DNA of 64,000 nt, taken from assembly GCF_009758125.1 (NCBI RefSeq), contig NZ_WRXO01000014.1:43789-107788 (forward strand). Reading direction: 5' to 3'. Numbering within the stretch: the stretch's first letter is position 1; each line of letters starts with the position of its first letter. The notes under the pieces are model-generated. The model was not told where the DNA came from and did no database searches. It saw only the letters and a program-made list of their open reading frames with translations. Made by a program: the position numbers and the translations under genes. This stretch comes from Chitinophaga oryziterrae (GTDB taxonomy: Bacteria; Bacteroidota; Bacteroidia; Chitinophagales; Chitinophagaceae). Of the stretch, positions 27,768-37,132 are shown in pieces.

Positions 27768-29039
27768 TTAAGCAATTTTATCGCTGCCAAAATAGGACTG
27801 CAATACTGCAGGGATCCTAATACCATCCTCTACCTGGTTATTCTCCAGGATACATGCAAGAATACGCGGCAACGCCAGGGAACTACCATTTAAGGTATGT
27901 ACCAACTGTGGTTTACCGGTACCATCTTTAAAACGGATCCTGGCGCGGTTAGCCTGGAATGTTTCGAAATTAGATACAGAACTTACTTCCAGCCATTTCT
28001 GCTGGGCGGTGCTGTACACCTCAAAATCATATGTAAGCGCAGAGGCAAAACCCATATCCCCCCCACATAATCTTAAAATGCGGTAAGGCAGTTCTAATGA
28101 TTGCACCAGTTTTTCAACATGTGAAACCATTTCTTCCAGCACATCATAAGACTTCTCCGGATGTACGATCTGTACTACTTCAATTTTATCGAATTGATGC
28201 AGACGGTTCAATCCACGTACATGTGCGCCATAAGAACCCGCTTCGCGACGGAAACAAGGCGTATAGCCTGTCAGCTTTACCGGTAATTCGGCATCCTTCA
28301 GGATCTCATCCCTGTAAAGATTTGTCAGTGGTACTTCCGCTGTAGGGATCAGGTATAAATTATCTTCTCCTACGAAATACATCTGTCCTTCCTTATCAGG
28401 TAACTGTCCCGTGGCATAAGCAGAGGCTTCATTCACCAAATGCGGTGGCTGGAATTCCGTATACCCGTTATCGATATTGAAGTTGAGGAAATACTGGATC
28501 ATGGCGCGTTGTAAACGGGCGCCCTTGTTTTTGTAAACAGGAAAACCCGCACCGGTGATCTTATTACCCAGCTCAAAATCGATCAGGTCGTATTTCTTGG
28601 CAAGGTCCCAGTGAGGAACAGCGCCTGCATGTAATACAGGAACAGTACCGCCCTTACGGACCTCTACATTTTCTTCCGGAGTTTTACCTGGCGGCACACT
28701 GGCAGCAGGCAGGTTTGGCAGCTTGATCAGCACATCGTGCAGGGCTTTTTCTGTAGCAATGAGTTCTTCATTGGCAGGCTGCAGTTTTTCTTTCAGTGAT
28801 GCTACTTCCGATTTACGGGCTTCCGCTTCTTCTTTCTGACCTTGCGCCATCAGCTTACCAATCTCTTTGGAGGCTGCATTTATTTTGGCTTGTGTCTCAT
28901 CATATTCCAGGGTCAGCTTCTTGCGCTTGTCGTCCAGCACCAGGATTTCTTCTACCAGATCCAGCTCCTTGAAGTTTTTCAAAGCGAGCCGTTCCAGCAC
29001 CAGGGCCTTATTTTGACGAATGAACGGAACTTGTAACAT
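27768..29039 (-). CDS. serS: Seryl-tRNA synthetase
   Basis: SerS (423 residues) charges tRNA-Ser. The N-terminal coiled coil (about 30-105) binds the long variable arm. Class II motifs are visible: motif 2 near FRREAGSYGAHVRGLNRLHQFDKIE and motif 3 near GSSLALPRILACILEN. A tRNA-Ser gene lies later in the window at 62459. A good -7 element (TATATTTG, minus strand) lies 26 bases upstream of the start. Confidence 0.97.
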   Translation of the reverse strand: MLQVPFIRQNKALVLERLALKNFKELDLVEEILVLDDKRKKLTLEYDETQAKINAASKEIGKLMAQGQKEEAEARKSEVASLKEKLQPANEELIATEKALHDVLIKLPNLPAASVPPGKTPEENVEVRKGGTVPVLHAGAVPHWDLAKKYDLIDFELGNKITGAGFPVYKNKGARLQRAMIQYFLNFNIDNGYTEFQPPHLVNEASAYATGQLPDKEGQMYFVGEDNLYLIPTAEVPLTNLYRDEILKDAELPVKLTGYTPCFRREAGSYGAHVRGLNRLHQFDKIEVVQIVHPEKSYDVLEEMVSHVEKLVQSLELPYRILRLCGGDMGFASALTYDFEVYSTAQQKWLEVSSVSNFETFQANRARIRFKDGTGKPQLVHTLNGSSLALPRILACILENNQVEDGIRIPAVLQSYFGSDKIA

Positions 29040-29064
29040 TGTATAGCTATTGATTAAATTTTGG

Positions 29065-29072
29065 CAAATATA
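29065..29072 (-). promoter_or_regulatory. Candidate -7 element for serS
   Basis: On the minus strand this reads TATATTTG, a perfect TAnnTTTG match, in the gap between nadE and serS. Its -33 partner would fall at the end of nadE and is not clear. Confidence 0.45.
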
Positions 29073-29073
29073 A

Positions 29074-30738
29074 CTAACTTAAATACTTTCCTACTATAGG
29101 TACTCTTCTCCCTACCCCAAAGGCTTTGGAAGATACCCGGATAATAGGGCAGAACTGATTACGCTTGTACTCATTACTATTCACCATCTTCAGCGTACGG
29201 GCTACCAGTGCAGCATCAAAGCCCTGGGCAATGATCTCACGCGGTCCCTGACGACGCTCTATATACTGATATAACAATGTGTCCAGGATAGCATAATCAG
29301 GCAAACTATCGCTATCCTTCTGATCAGGACGAAGTTCCGCCGAAGGCGCCTTCTCAATAATATTCACCGGAATGATCTCTTCATTTCTGTTGATATACCT
29401 TGCCAGCGCATATACCTGCATCTTGTATACATCTCCCAGTACAGACAGTCCACCGGCCATATCACCATACAATGTACCATACCCGGTAGACAACTCGCTC
29501 TTATTGGACGTATTCAGCAGGATATACCCGAACTTATTAGACAATGCCATCAGCAGGTTCCCTCGGATACGCGACTGCGTATTCTCTTCCGCCACATTAA
29601 AAGGCAATCCCATAAAGAAGGGGTCCAGCGTTTGCAGGAACATTTCATAGATATCATTAATACGGATGATATCATAAGGATTACTCAGCCTTTTAGACAA
29701 TGCCACCGCATCATCTACGGAATGCTCTGTAGAATAAGGAGAAGGCATCAGCACCGCACGTACATTATCTTTCCCCAATGCCTCCACTGCCAGGGCCAGT
29801 GTTACAGCGCTGTCAATACCACCGGAAGAACCCAGGATAGCCTTCGTAAAGCCCATCTTCCCGAAATAGTCCTTAATCCCCAGCACAAGCGCATTGTGGA
29901 TACGGTCTATATTATATTCAGGTTGTAATCCCGTGATAGGCGTAAAATCACTGCTGGTGAATGTACCATCAAAAGCTTTTAGATCTTCCAGTACCACCCC
30001 ATCCATTGCCTCTTCGAAATAAGGCATTTCTTTCACAATATTCCCCTGCGCGTCAATGATCAGGGAACCGCCATCAAACACGACCTCCGTCTGAGAACCC
30101 ACGGTACAGCTATAGAACATAGGGATCTTATACTTCAATACATTCGCACGGATGATCTCCTTACGTTTCTGCTGCGCATCATAATCAAACGGAGAAGCGG
30201 AAATATTGATCATCACGTCCGGCTGCTGTTCTATCAGCTGGTCCATTGGACAAATCCGGTACAGGGGATTATCTCCCAGGTTCCAGATATCCTCACAGAT
30301 GGTTATTGCCAGTTTCTTCCCCTTAAAAGGGACCACATTCCAGGCATAAGCCGGTTCGAAGTAGCGGTATTCATCAAACACATCATAAGTAGGCAGCAGC
30401 GTTTTATGGATCACCTGTTTTACTTTCCCTTCATACAGGAACCAGGCAGCATTAAACAGATCCTTACCTTCCTGCTGGGGATTACGGGCTGGTCCGCCTA
30501 CCAGTACCGCGATATGATGGGTATGTTCTTTTATAGTATCGATGGCAGTGTAACACTGCTGTATAAAGTCTTCAAATTCAAGGAAATCGCGGGGTGGATA
30601 ACCGCATACGCACAATTCGGAAAACACCACCAGATCAGCCCCCTGCGCTTCTGCATCCTTTATCCCCTGCAGGATCTTCTTCGTATTTGCCTCAAAATTG
30701 CCTACATGATAATTCTGCTGTGCCAGTATAATTTTCAT
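29074..30738 (-). CDS. nadE: Glutamine-dependent NAD+ synthetase
   Basis: This 554-residue enzyme has an N-terminal nitrilase-type glutaminase domain (about 1-260, nucleophile in FYSCTVGSQTE). The C-terminal synthetase domain has the ATP pyrophosphatase loop LGSSGGIDSAV. It amidates nicotinic acid adenine dinucleotide to NAD using glutamine. Length fits the two-domain type. serS follows 34 bases downstream, and a beta-barrel gene lies just upstream in the same direction. Confidence 0.96.
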   Translation of the reverse strand: MKIILAQQNYHVGNFEANTKKILQGIKDAEAQGADLVVFSELCVCGYPPRDFLEFEDFIQQCYTAIDTIKEHTHHIAVLVGGPARNPQQEGKDLFNAAWFLYEGKVKQVIHKTLLPTYDVFDEYRYFEPAYAWNVVPFKGKKLAITICEDIWNLGDNPLYRICPMDQLIEQQPDVMINISASPFDYDAQQKRKEIIRANVLKYKIPMFYSCTVGSQTEVVFDGGSLIIDAQGNIVKEMPYFEEAMDGVVLEDLKAFDGTFTSSDFTPITGLQPEYNIDRIHNALVLGIKDYFGKMGFTKAILGSSGGIDSAVTLALAVEALGKDNVRAVLMPSPYSTEHSVDDAVALSKRLSNPYDIIRINDIYEMFLQTLDPFFMGLPFNVAEENTQSRIRGNLLMALSNKFGYILLNTSNKSELSTGYGTLYGDMAGGLSVLGDVYKMQVYALARYINRNEEIIPVNIIEKAPSAELRPDQKDSDSLPDYAILDTLLYQYIERRQGPREIIAQGFDAALVARTLKMVNSNEYKRNQFCPIIRVSSKAFGVGRRVPIVGKYLS

Positions 30739-30751
30739 CTATCGGGTATTT

Positions 30752-31432
30752 TTAAAAAAAGAGTCCAAGTTTCAGTGCAAAGCTATTCATATTTACTTTG
30801 CCATCATTCCATTTGGCATTCCTGGTAACATCTACGAAGCCGTTCTGGTAGTTTAAACCAATTACACCGGTTAACCTGTCTCCCAATGGATACTCTATTC
30901 CACCGCCTATCAGCAGGCCCATATTAATAGGATTGATATCACGTAATACATTCACTTTGTCATAGGTGTTAGTCAGGCTGACAATATCCGCCCTGCCCCG
31001 CACCGGGAAATCCAGGTAAGTCCCAAATTGTCCCCAGAAGCCAATTCCATCGCGGGAATCCGTTTTCAGCTTTAAAGCAAAAGGGATCTCTACATAAGTG
31101 AGTTTCAGATTATATTCTGCCGGGTTCTGTTTGTAATCGTCCAGTCCTATACCCGCATCATATTTTAATTTGCTGCCGGCAGTTGTGATCTGTAAACCGG
31201 AAGCGATGTTATAACTGCCGGACTGGTCCAGCGGGAAGTCGGCCATGATACCAAAGCTAATACCTGCGCGGCCCGAATTACGTTCTACTCCGGATTCCTG
31301 GGGCTTCAGGGTAACAATGGCAGGTGTCAGCGTAAAGCCAAGACGTACCTTATTATCTCTTAAAAAATTCCTTTGTGCCTGTGCTGCTGTAACGATGCTG
31401 AACAACAAAATGATCAATATTCCCTTCCTCAT
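30752..31432 (-). CDS. Outer-membrane beta-barrel protein (PorT-like size)
   Basis: A 226-residue exported protein (signal about 1-19, AAQAQ) with alternating hydrophobic strands and a C-terminal NSFALKLGLFF, as in eight-stranded outer-membrane barrels of the porin_2/OMP_b-brl group. Size and position near gldB recall PorT-type proteins of the type IX secretion system, but I cannot confirm that. It lies 13 bases upstream of nadE on the same strand and is divergent from gldB. Confidence 0.8.
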   Translation of the reverse strand: MRKGILIILLFSIVTAAQAQRNFLRDNKVRLGFTLTPAIVTLKPQESGVERNSGRAGISFGIMADFPLDQSGSYNIASGLQITTAGSKLKYDAGIGLDDYKQNPAEYNLKLTYVEIPFALKLKTDSRDGIGFWGQFGTYLDFPVRGRADIVSLTNTYDKVNVLRDINPINMGLLIGGGIEYPLGDRLTGVIGLNYQNGFVDVTRNAKWNDGKVNMNSFALKLGLFF

Positions 31433-31501
31433 GATAAATTTTATCTTTTTTTTAATACAGTATATATAATATTTTTACCTATAAGTAGTTATAGAATAAG
31501 T

Positions 31502-32548
31502 ATGCAAAATTACATTAATAAATTATTTGGCAACAGCAGTCAGCTGCTTATCGCTGTTCTTTCTCTCTGCTGTTTCAACGCCTGTACGCACAAAAACGTG
31601 CCAGATGTGAGTCATATTGCGATGGAGGTGCATATTAAACGCTTTGACCAGGATTTATACAAACTGGATACTACGCATATACAAACCGCCTTGCAACAGC
31701 TGGATGCGGCTTACCCCGCATTTCTGCCTGCTTACATAGAGCATATTATGAATTTCGGCCCTTATTCAGACAGTAGTCAGCTGATACAACTGCAAACACG
31801 CCGGCTTGTCAGTAACAGTGATTTCAGGGTGTTGCAGGATACTATCAACGCACAGTATCCAAAACTGGATGACCTGGAAAAAGACCTTGCCCAGAGCTTC
31901 CGCTACATAAAATACTATTTTCCGGCTTTCAAAGCACCACAGGTAGTGGCCTTCAGTTCCGTTATCAGCAATTATGGTGCGGTAACCGTTGATTCCATAC
32001 TGGGTGTTGGCCTCGATATGTACCTGGGCAAAGATTTCCCGGTATATTCTCTGTTACCGGACTATCCTGGTTACATGATCCGCAAGTTCTCCAAAGAATA
32101 TATTACTACCAACTGTATACAGGTGCTCTCCCAGCAGATGTACCCAGGTGCAGATCCCAGTGATAAACTCATCGTACAGCTGGTAAATGCCGGTAAACAC
32201 CAGTACTTCATGGAACAGGTACTGCCCGATGTGCCGGACAGCATCCGTCTTGGATATACAAAAGACCAGATGGACTTTTGTAATGAAAATGAGCAGATGA
32301 TATGGCAGTTCTTCGTACAACAAAACCTGTTATACAAATCCGACTGGCAAAGCAATATGCATTTTATGAATGATGGTCCGTCTACACAGGGCATGCCCGA
32401 AGGCTCTCCCGGCAGAATAGGCTCTTTTGTGGGATGGCAGATCGTGAAACGGTATATGAAAGAGCATTCAAATGTAACCTTGCAACAACTGATGGATAAT
32501 AAAGATGCCATGCAGATCTTCTCACAATCCAAATACAGACCGAAGTAA
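31502..32548 (+). CDS. gldB: Gliding motility lipoprotein GldB-like
   Basis: A 348-residue lipoprotein with signal and lipobox FNAC. Its mature sequence (HIKRFDQDLYKLD, GPYSD, VGLDMYLGKDFPVY, RIGSFVGWQIVKRYM) matches GldB, which is needed for gliding and type IX secretion in Bacteroidota. GldB has a protease-like fold but its role is not defined. I start it at 31502 because the longer reading adds a region that overlaps the divergent gene and hides the signal peptide. A small membrane-protein gene follows. Confidence 0.88.
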   Translation: MQNYINKLFGNSSQLLIAVLSLCCFNACTHKNVPDVSHIAMEVHIKRFDQDLYKLDTTHIQTALQQLDAAYPAFLPAYIEHIMNFGPYSDSSQLIQLQTRRLVSNSDFRVLQDTINAQYPKLDDLEKDLAQSFRYIKYYFPAFKAPQVVAFSSVISNYGAVTVDSILGVGLDMYLGKDFPVYSLLPDYPGYMIRKFSKEYITTNCIQVLSQQMYPGADPSDKLIVQLVNAGKHQYFMEQVLPDVPDSIRLGYTKDQMDFCNENEQMIWQFFVQQNLLYKSDWQSNMHFMNDGPSTQGMPEGSPGRIGSFVGWQIVKRYMKEHSNVTLQQLMDNKDAMQIFSQSKYRPK

Positions 32549-32556
32549 TTTATTTA

Positions 32557-32904
32557 ATGAAGCCAGTTTTAAAACCTTTTCAGCGTTCCTTAGCCTTAAT
32601 CATTATACCACTGGGCTTTGTCCTTTGCTTTATCTATGGTTGGACATTTATTTCCACCGTCTTCGGACTGAATAATTTCTATGGTAATCTCTATAACTAT
32701 TACCACGTAAGTAAAATCTCATTCTCCATCTATAATATCCTGGTGGCTTTCGTAGCTGGTATTATAACCATAAGGCTTATCATAGGTGTATTAAAAAGTA
32801 ACGCCAGGCATCTCAAAAGATCTTTATGGATCTTCCTCGCACTAGCTGTAATATTAGTGATAGGAGAATCCATTCTGCACCTGAGTCTTGCTGGTGATAT
32901 CTGA
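32557..32904 (+). CDS. Small membrane protein, unknown function
   Basis: A 115-residue protein with three predicted membrane helices (about 11-32, 53-78 and 88-110) and no recognisable motif. It begins eight bases after the gldB stop, so it is probably cotranscribed with it. Its 3' end faces the sugar dehydrogenase gene across 11 bases. I do not recognise the family. Confidence 0.75.
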   Translation: MKPVLKPFQRSLALIIIPLGFVLCFIYGWTFISTVFGLNNFYGNLYNYYHVSKISFSIYNILVAFVAGIITIRLIIGVLKSNARHLKRSLWIFLALAVILVIGESILHLSLAGDI

Positions 32905-32915
32905 TCAGGAATCTT

Positions 32916-34652
32916 CTACCTTAGTTTTTTTACTTCCTCTTCAGTAAGCGTAAACTTCTCATCATCACTAAATCTTCTCTTGATAAAAGTAACAATAGAA
33001 GCTACTGCATGATCATCCAGGAAGCCGCCATGTGCAGGCATCTGTCCGTTAAATTTCTTGTTATCTACAGTGATCTCTCCCTGTAAGCCATTCAGGATGA
33101 TCTTAATCAGCCTGTCCTTATCTCCTGTTACAAATTCGGAATTAGCCAGTGGCGGATACCGGTTATTATCACCCATTCCATTCCGCTGATGACAACTGCT
33201 GCAATAAGAATTGAAGAGGATCATTCCGGCCATTTCTCCACCTTTGCCCATATTATCCTTTACTTCATCCGGTGTTTTTATATAAGACCTCGATTTACGC
33301 TCTTCCATTTTTGCTAACTGTACATCCCCAAATTTATCGGAGCCTTTATACATTACCCGCCATATCTTCCCTTTATTGGATTCTGAGATATACAGCGATC
33401 CGTCCGGACCCGTAGCCAGTCCCATAGGTCTGTACACCGCATCACTGGTATTCATCACGGTATCCACACCTGTAAACCCGTCTGCAAACACTTCCCATTT
33501 CCCTGTAGGAGCGCCATTTTCAAACGGAACAAAACACACTATATAACCCGCCTGCGGATAAGGAGAACGGTCCGTAGAACCATGAAATGCAATGAAGGCT
33601 CCCCTTTTATACCGCTCAGGGAATTGATTACCCTGATAAAACAACAGGTCCATCGGCGCCCAATGCCCGGGGAAGGCCATCAGGGGCGTATCAAATTTAC
33701 TGGCCCGGCCCACTATCTTTCCATCTCCCCCATATCCCGGTTGTAAAACATTCTTCCCCTGCATCTGATCATAATAAGCATAAGGCCAGCCAAAATCAGC
33801 ATGCTCCTTTACTTTTACGAATGTCTCTGCAGGCAATACCGCCGCCTGCCAGGCCGTAAATACTTTCGGATAACGTGTATGGAAATTATCCATCCCATTC
33901 ACCACACTATACAATGTATTATCCATTGGGCTCCAGGCAAGCCCCAGCGCACTCCGTATACCAGTAGCATATTTAACGCCATCCTTCTGCGTTTGCCCTG
34001 CCTTATCAGCAGAAAACTGCCAGATACCCGCATGCCATTCCAGATCAGGCGCAGGATCCAGCCCCTTACCACCAGGCATACCTGCCGGACCGGCAGACTT
34101 TATATCCTGTGCAGCGTCCGTAGGCGCCCCAAAAGGCACATACATATGACCATCATTATCAAAAGCAAGTGGTTTGGCAGAATGCCAGTGCCGGAATAAG
34201 TCCTTATCCTCATCGGTGAGGATGATCTCCGTTTTGCTGTCGGGCACTAACTGCCCGGCTTTCAGCTTATTTCGCAGCACATATTTAACAGTAGAAGTAT
34301 ACAGGTATCCATCATGAATAGCAATGCCCGCAGGCTGTCCGCCTTCATCTTTATAATCCCCGAAATAAGAGATCACGTCAGCCTTGCCGTCATTATCATT
34401 ATCCCGCAGGGCCACCGTACCACCACGCCCGTTCATGGCATCATTGTACGTAAGTTTCACATAGATATCACCATTGTCATTCACTGTAAGATGCCTGGCC
34501 CGGCCAACGCCTTCTGCTACTACAACTGCCTCAAAATTTCCGGGAAGGATCAAGCCGCCATTATCAGGATCAGCCGCAGGTAAGGGTAACATCTTCTGAT
34601 GGGTACATGATATAGCTGTTACCATCAGGCAAAAGAGGAAAAGCCTACACAT
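32916..34652 (-). CDS. Sugar dehydrogenase-like beta-propeller fused to cytochrome c (lipoprotein)
   Basis: A 578-residue exported protein with a lipoprotein-type signal (lipobox AISC). It has a six-bladed PQQ-dependent sugar/sorbosone dehydrogenase-like propeller (about 40-430, with FPGHWAPMDLLFY and FHGSTDRSPYP). The C-terminal cytochrome c domain has the haem site CSSCH and a likely methionine ligand in GQMPAHG. It probably oxidises a sugar and passes electrons to its own haem. It stands alone and is convergent with the small membrane gene. Confidence 0.88.
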   Translation of the reverse strand: MCRLFLFCLMVTAISCTHQKMLPLPAADPDNGGLILPGNFEAVVVAEGVGRARHLTVNDNGDIYVKLTYNDAMNGRGGTVALRDNDNDGKADVISYFGDYKDEGGQPAGIAIHDGYLYTSTVKYVLRNKLKAGQLVPDSKTEIILTDEDKDLFRHWHSAKPLAFDNDGHMYVPFGAPTDAAQDIKSAGPAGMPGGKGLDPAPDLEWHAGIWQFSADKAGQTQKDGVKYATGIRSALGLAWSPMDNTLYSVVNGMDNFHTRYPKVFTAWQAAVLPAETFVKVKEHADFGWPYAYYDQMQGKNVLQPGYGGDGKIVGRASKFDTPLMAFPGHWAPMDLLFYQGNQFPERYKRGAFIAFHGSTDRSPYPQAGYIVCFVPFENGAPTGKWEVFADGFTGVDTVMNTSDAVYRPMGLATGPDGSLYISESNKGKIWRVMYKGSDKFGDVQLAKMEERKSRSYIKTPDEVKDNMGKGGEMAGMILFNSYCSSCHQRNGMGDNNRYPPLANSEFVTGDKDRLIKIILNGLQGEITVDNKKFNGQMPAHGGFLDDHAVASIVTFIKRRFSDDEKFTLTEEEVKKLR

Positions 34653-34711
34653 GGATTCATGAGTTAAAACGGATTATTCTATCACACAAGATTACACAAA
34701 AGGGGGATAAA

Positions 34712-35098
34712 TCAATTTAGCTTAAAAGGCACAATCATCTGAAACTCCGGGATCTTCACTTCAAACTGTGTTTTGTTCAGTTGATTTTCCATCTGGTAAG
34801 TACCATACATCTTACCAATTTCCGTACGCAGATTAGATCCTGAAACATACTGATAACTTTCAGTAGGGGCCAGTAATGGTTGTACCCCTACAACGCCTTC
34901 TCCTTCCACTTCACGGTGAGTACCGTTAGAGTCAATTATATACCAGTGGCGGCGCAGCAATTTGATGGGGAATGTATTATTGTTTTCGATGGTGATCCGG
35001 TAGGCGAACATGAACTCACTCCCAATCGGATTAGAATAATCCGGTTGATAAAATGTCTCCACACTGATGGTGATTCCGTCTGTTACTTTCTTTACCAT
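34712..35098 (-). CDS. apaG: ApaG domain protein
   Basis: A 128-residue single-domain ApaG protein with a fibronectin-like fold. Motifs ITIENNNTFPIKLLRRHWYIID, EGEGVVGVQPLLAP and GTYQME match the family. ApaG is linked to divalent cation handling and Ap4A metabolism in enterobacteria, but its exact role is unclear. Length is normal. No functional link to neighbours is evident. Confidence 0.94.
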   Translation of the reverse strand: MVKKVTDGITISVETFYQPDYSNPIGSEFMFAYRITIENNNTFPIKLLRRHWYIIDSNGTHREVEGEGVVGVQPLLAPTESYQYVSGSNLRTEIGKMYGTYQMENQLNKTQFEVKIPEFQMIVPFKLN

Positions 35099-35216
35099 AG
35101 AACACCGGGCTTTTCGTAAAAATAAGCAAAATAAATCCAGCAGAAGTACTATTTATATGTTACTCCATACTTTAACTTTTCCTTTAGAATTACACAAATA
35201 ACTGAGAATCATTACA

Positions 35217-35564
35217 CTAAATAATAGAAACACTCCGAAGAATGGCCGGATCTCTTTCCGCCGCCCGGGCTGCCACCTCAAAACGGTTCTGATAGTATCC
35301 TACCCTTTTGCATTCCCACAGATAATGCCATAAAAATGGAACGAACCCCAGCTCCTGGTATTGTACCACATGGCATACCTCATGCCGTACCCAACTCAGG
35401 TCCTGCAGGAATTCCTTCCTGTTCACCCCATGCAGGTGAATGGTTTTGCCTATTACCATTGCAATCTGCGGGCTTTTCATCCGCCTTGCTGCAATGCGTG
35501 CCAGGACTGACCTCTCTTTAATATGACATGTAACGGCCTCCAAAATCTGAGAATTGTACATCAA
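35217..35564 (-). CDS. Small protein with HExxH motif
   Basis: A 115-residue protein containing VRHEVCHVVQYQELG, a zinc-metallopeptidase-type HExxH motif, followed by an aromatic segment and a conserved-looking ERNxE-like region (NRFEVAARAAERD). It resembles small DUF4157-like proteins found as single genes in Bacteroidota. No signal peptide or membrane helix is seen. Whether it is an active protease is unknown. It is separated from its neighbours by about 90-120 bases. Confidence 0.75.
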   Translation of the reverse strand: MMYNSQILEAVTCHIKERSVLARIAARRMKSPQIAMVIGKTIHLHGVNRKEFLQDLSWVRHEVCHVVQYQELGFVPFLWHYLWECKRVGYYQNRFEVAARAAERDPAILRSVSII

Positions 35565-35652
35565 AAATAGTAATTGCGAATGATCATAGGGATAGCAGTA
35601 TCATAATCTGTACCGAAATAATCATTCGCAATTAAAAATTCAGGTGTTACTA

Positions 35653-36570
35653 TCAAAGCGAAAACCGGCGGGAAATATTAAATCCCCAGCGGAACTGGCC
35701 CTGCTGCCAGGTAGTAGTCGTTTCAGGAATAAACTGGTTCTCCAGTATAGCAGTAGAATTGGTAAAATTGACATGGAAAACGTGCCCCCCTGTTTCAATC
35801 TCCAATCCCACAGCCAGGGGATTATAAAACTTCCGGCCCTGTGCAGCAAAGTAATCCTTGCTCTCCTGACTACGGAAAGGATAGAAATACTCTACCAGCA
35901 GCCCCAGTCTTTTGGAGAACTTGAACCTGCCACCTGCTCCCAGTGCAAACAGGTCTGTTTCATCCATATAAACCACCCTGTTACGGTGTACCAGTGTGGG
36001 AGACAATGTTAAAGACAGGTTCCTGTTGAACTTACGCGCCAGTATCACCTGCCCGGTATAACTCATACGGTCAGAGAATTTATCAAAGTAACTCGCGTCC
36101 GATTTTGTAATACTGGATGTCATAGCACTGGCTACTGCATTACCAAACAAACTCACTGAAACCGGTACATGGTCATCTGTTGTTTGTCTTAATAACCGGT
36201 ACTTTGCCAGTCCTTCATACATCTGTGTAAGGCTGCCGGAACCTTTGGTACGGCCTATTCCCACCATCAGGCGGTCAGTGATCCCATACTCAAAAGCAAT
36301 GCGTACATCACTGGAATTATCCATTCCAAAGAAAGTTTTGGCACCGCCATATTCTCCGCCCAGGTCACCGAAATGGTGTGCTACTCTAAAGTCCAGCTCA
36401 CGCTTTTTCAGTGTCTCAGGCGAATGTCCCTGGATAATACGGGTTGATTTATAAGTTGCAATAACCGGTTCATGTGTTTTTACAGAATCATTGCCGAACA
36501 TCTTCGACAGGTCGTCCTGCGCATAAGAATCCAGACTGCAACCCAATAATAACAGGAATATATATTTCAT
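35653..36570 (-). CDS. DUF5777 family outer-membrane beta-barrel protein
   Basis: A 305-residue exported protein (signal about 1-17, ending SYAQ). Motifs ATYKSTRIIQGHSPET, LDFRVAHHFGDLGG and FFGMDNSSDVRIAFEYGITDRLMVGIGR fit DUF5777 barrels. It is the last gene of a minus-strand group with YceI and a cytochrome-like lipoprotein, and similar groups occur in other Bacteroidota. Function is not known; an electron-transfer or respiratory link is suggested only by the neighbours. Confidence 0.88.
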   Translation of the reverse strand: MKYIFLLLLGCSLDSYAQDDLSKMFGNDSVKTHEPVIATYKSTRIIQGHSPETLKKRELDFRVAHHFGDLGGEYGGAKTFFGMDNSSDVRIAFEYGITDRLMVGIGRTKGSGSLTQMYEGLAKYRLLRQTTDDHVPVSVSLFGNAVASAMTSSITKSDASYFDKFSDRMSYTGQVILARKFNRNLSLTLSPTLVHRNRVVYMDETDLFALGAGGRFKFSKRLGLLVEYFYPFRSQESKDYFAAQGRKFYNPLAVGLEIETGGHVFHVNFTNSTAILENQFIPETTTTWQQGQFRWGFNISRRFSL

Positions 36571-36578
36571 AATGTTTG

Positions 36579-37115
36579 TCAGTTATAGTTAGCTTTTACG
36601 GTTACTTCCACTGTTTCCGCAATGTTCGTCACCACCAGGGTAGGGATCTTGATTTTATGGTCCGCCAGCCGAACATTGAACTTTGTTTCCGCAGCAGGTT
36701 TGCCGCCAAGTATAGTAATAGTGGCTTTCTCCTTGTATACTTTGTCTACGCCGTGCATATTCAGCGTACCTTCTACCGTTACGTTATAGGTGCCATCTTT
36801 ACGCAGGTCTATATTGTCGGTGATCTTTCCTTTGAATTCCGCATTCGGGTACTTATCACTTTCCAGGTAGTTCTCATTGAAGTGTTCCTCCATCAGCGAT
36901 TTCTTAAACTTGAAAGTGTTCACGGCCACCTTAAAATAAACAGCGCCCGTTTTCACATTAATAGCAGAAACGCCTTTGGAAGTAATCGCATCAATATCCT
37001 CCATGGGAGTAGCAGAGAAGAACGAAAGTGTAGTGTTCCTGCAGGAATAAATATCCTGCGCAAAACAGGACAAGGTCAGGCATATGCCGGCAAACAATGT
37101 AGTAATACGTTTCAT
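36579..37115 (-). CDS. YceI family protein
   Basis: A 178-residue exported lipid-binding-type protein (signal about 1-18, CFAQD) with the YceI beta barrel, as seen in DAITSKGVSAINVKTG, FKGKITDN and GTLNMHGV. YceI proteins bind isoprenoid quinones or similar lipids in the periplasm. I start it at 37115 (MKRITTLFAG) to give a proper signal peptide. It ends eight bases before the DUF5777 gene and starts 17 bases after the cytochrome-like gene, so the three form one transcript. Confidence 0.9.
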   Translation of the reverse strand: MKRITTLFAGICLTLSCFAQDIYSCRNTTLSFFSATPMEDIDAITSKGVSAINVKTGAVYFKVAVNTFKFKKSLMEEHFNENYLESDKYPNAEFKGKITDNIDLRKDGTYNVTVEGTLNMHGVDKVYKEKATITILGGKPAAETKFNVRLADHKIKIPTLVVTNIAETVEVTVKANYN

Positions 37116-37132
37116 GTTTCTGATTTTAATGG

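Noticed and set aside
30752..31432. Firm assignment as PorT of the type IX secretion system
   Set aside because: Only size, barrel character and proximity to gldB support it; no diagnostic motif was recognised.
31373..31501. Upstream extension of GldB
   Set aside because: It overlaps the divergent beta-barrel gene and would bury the lipoprotein signal.
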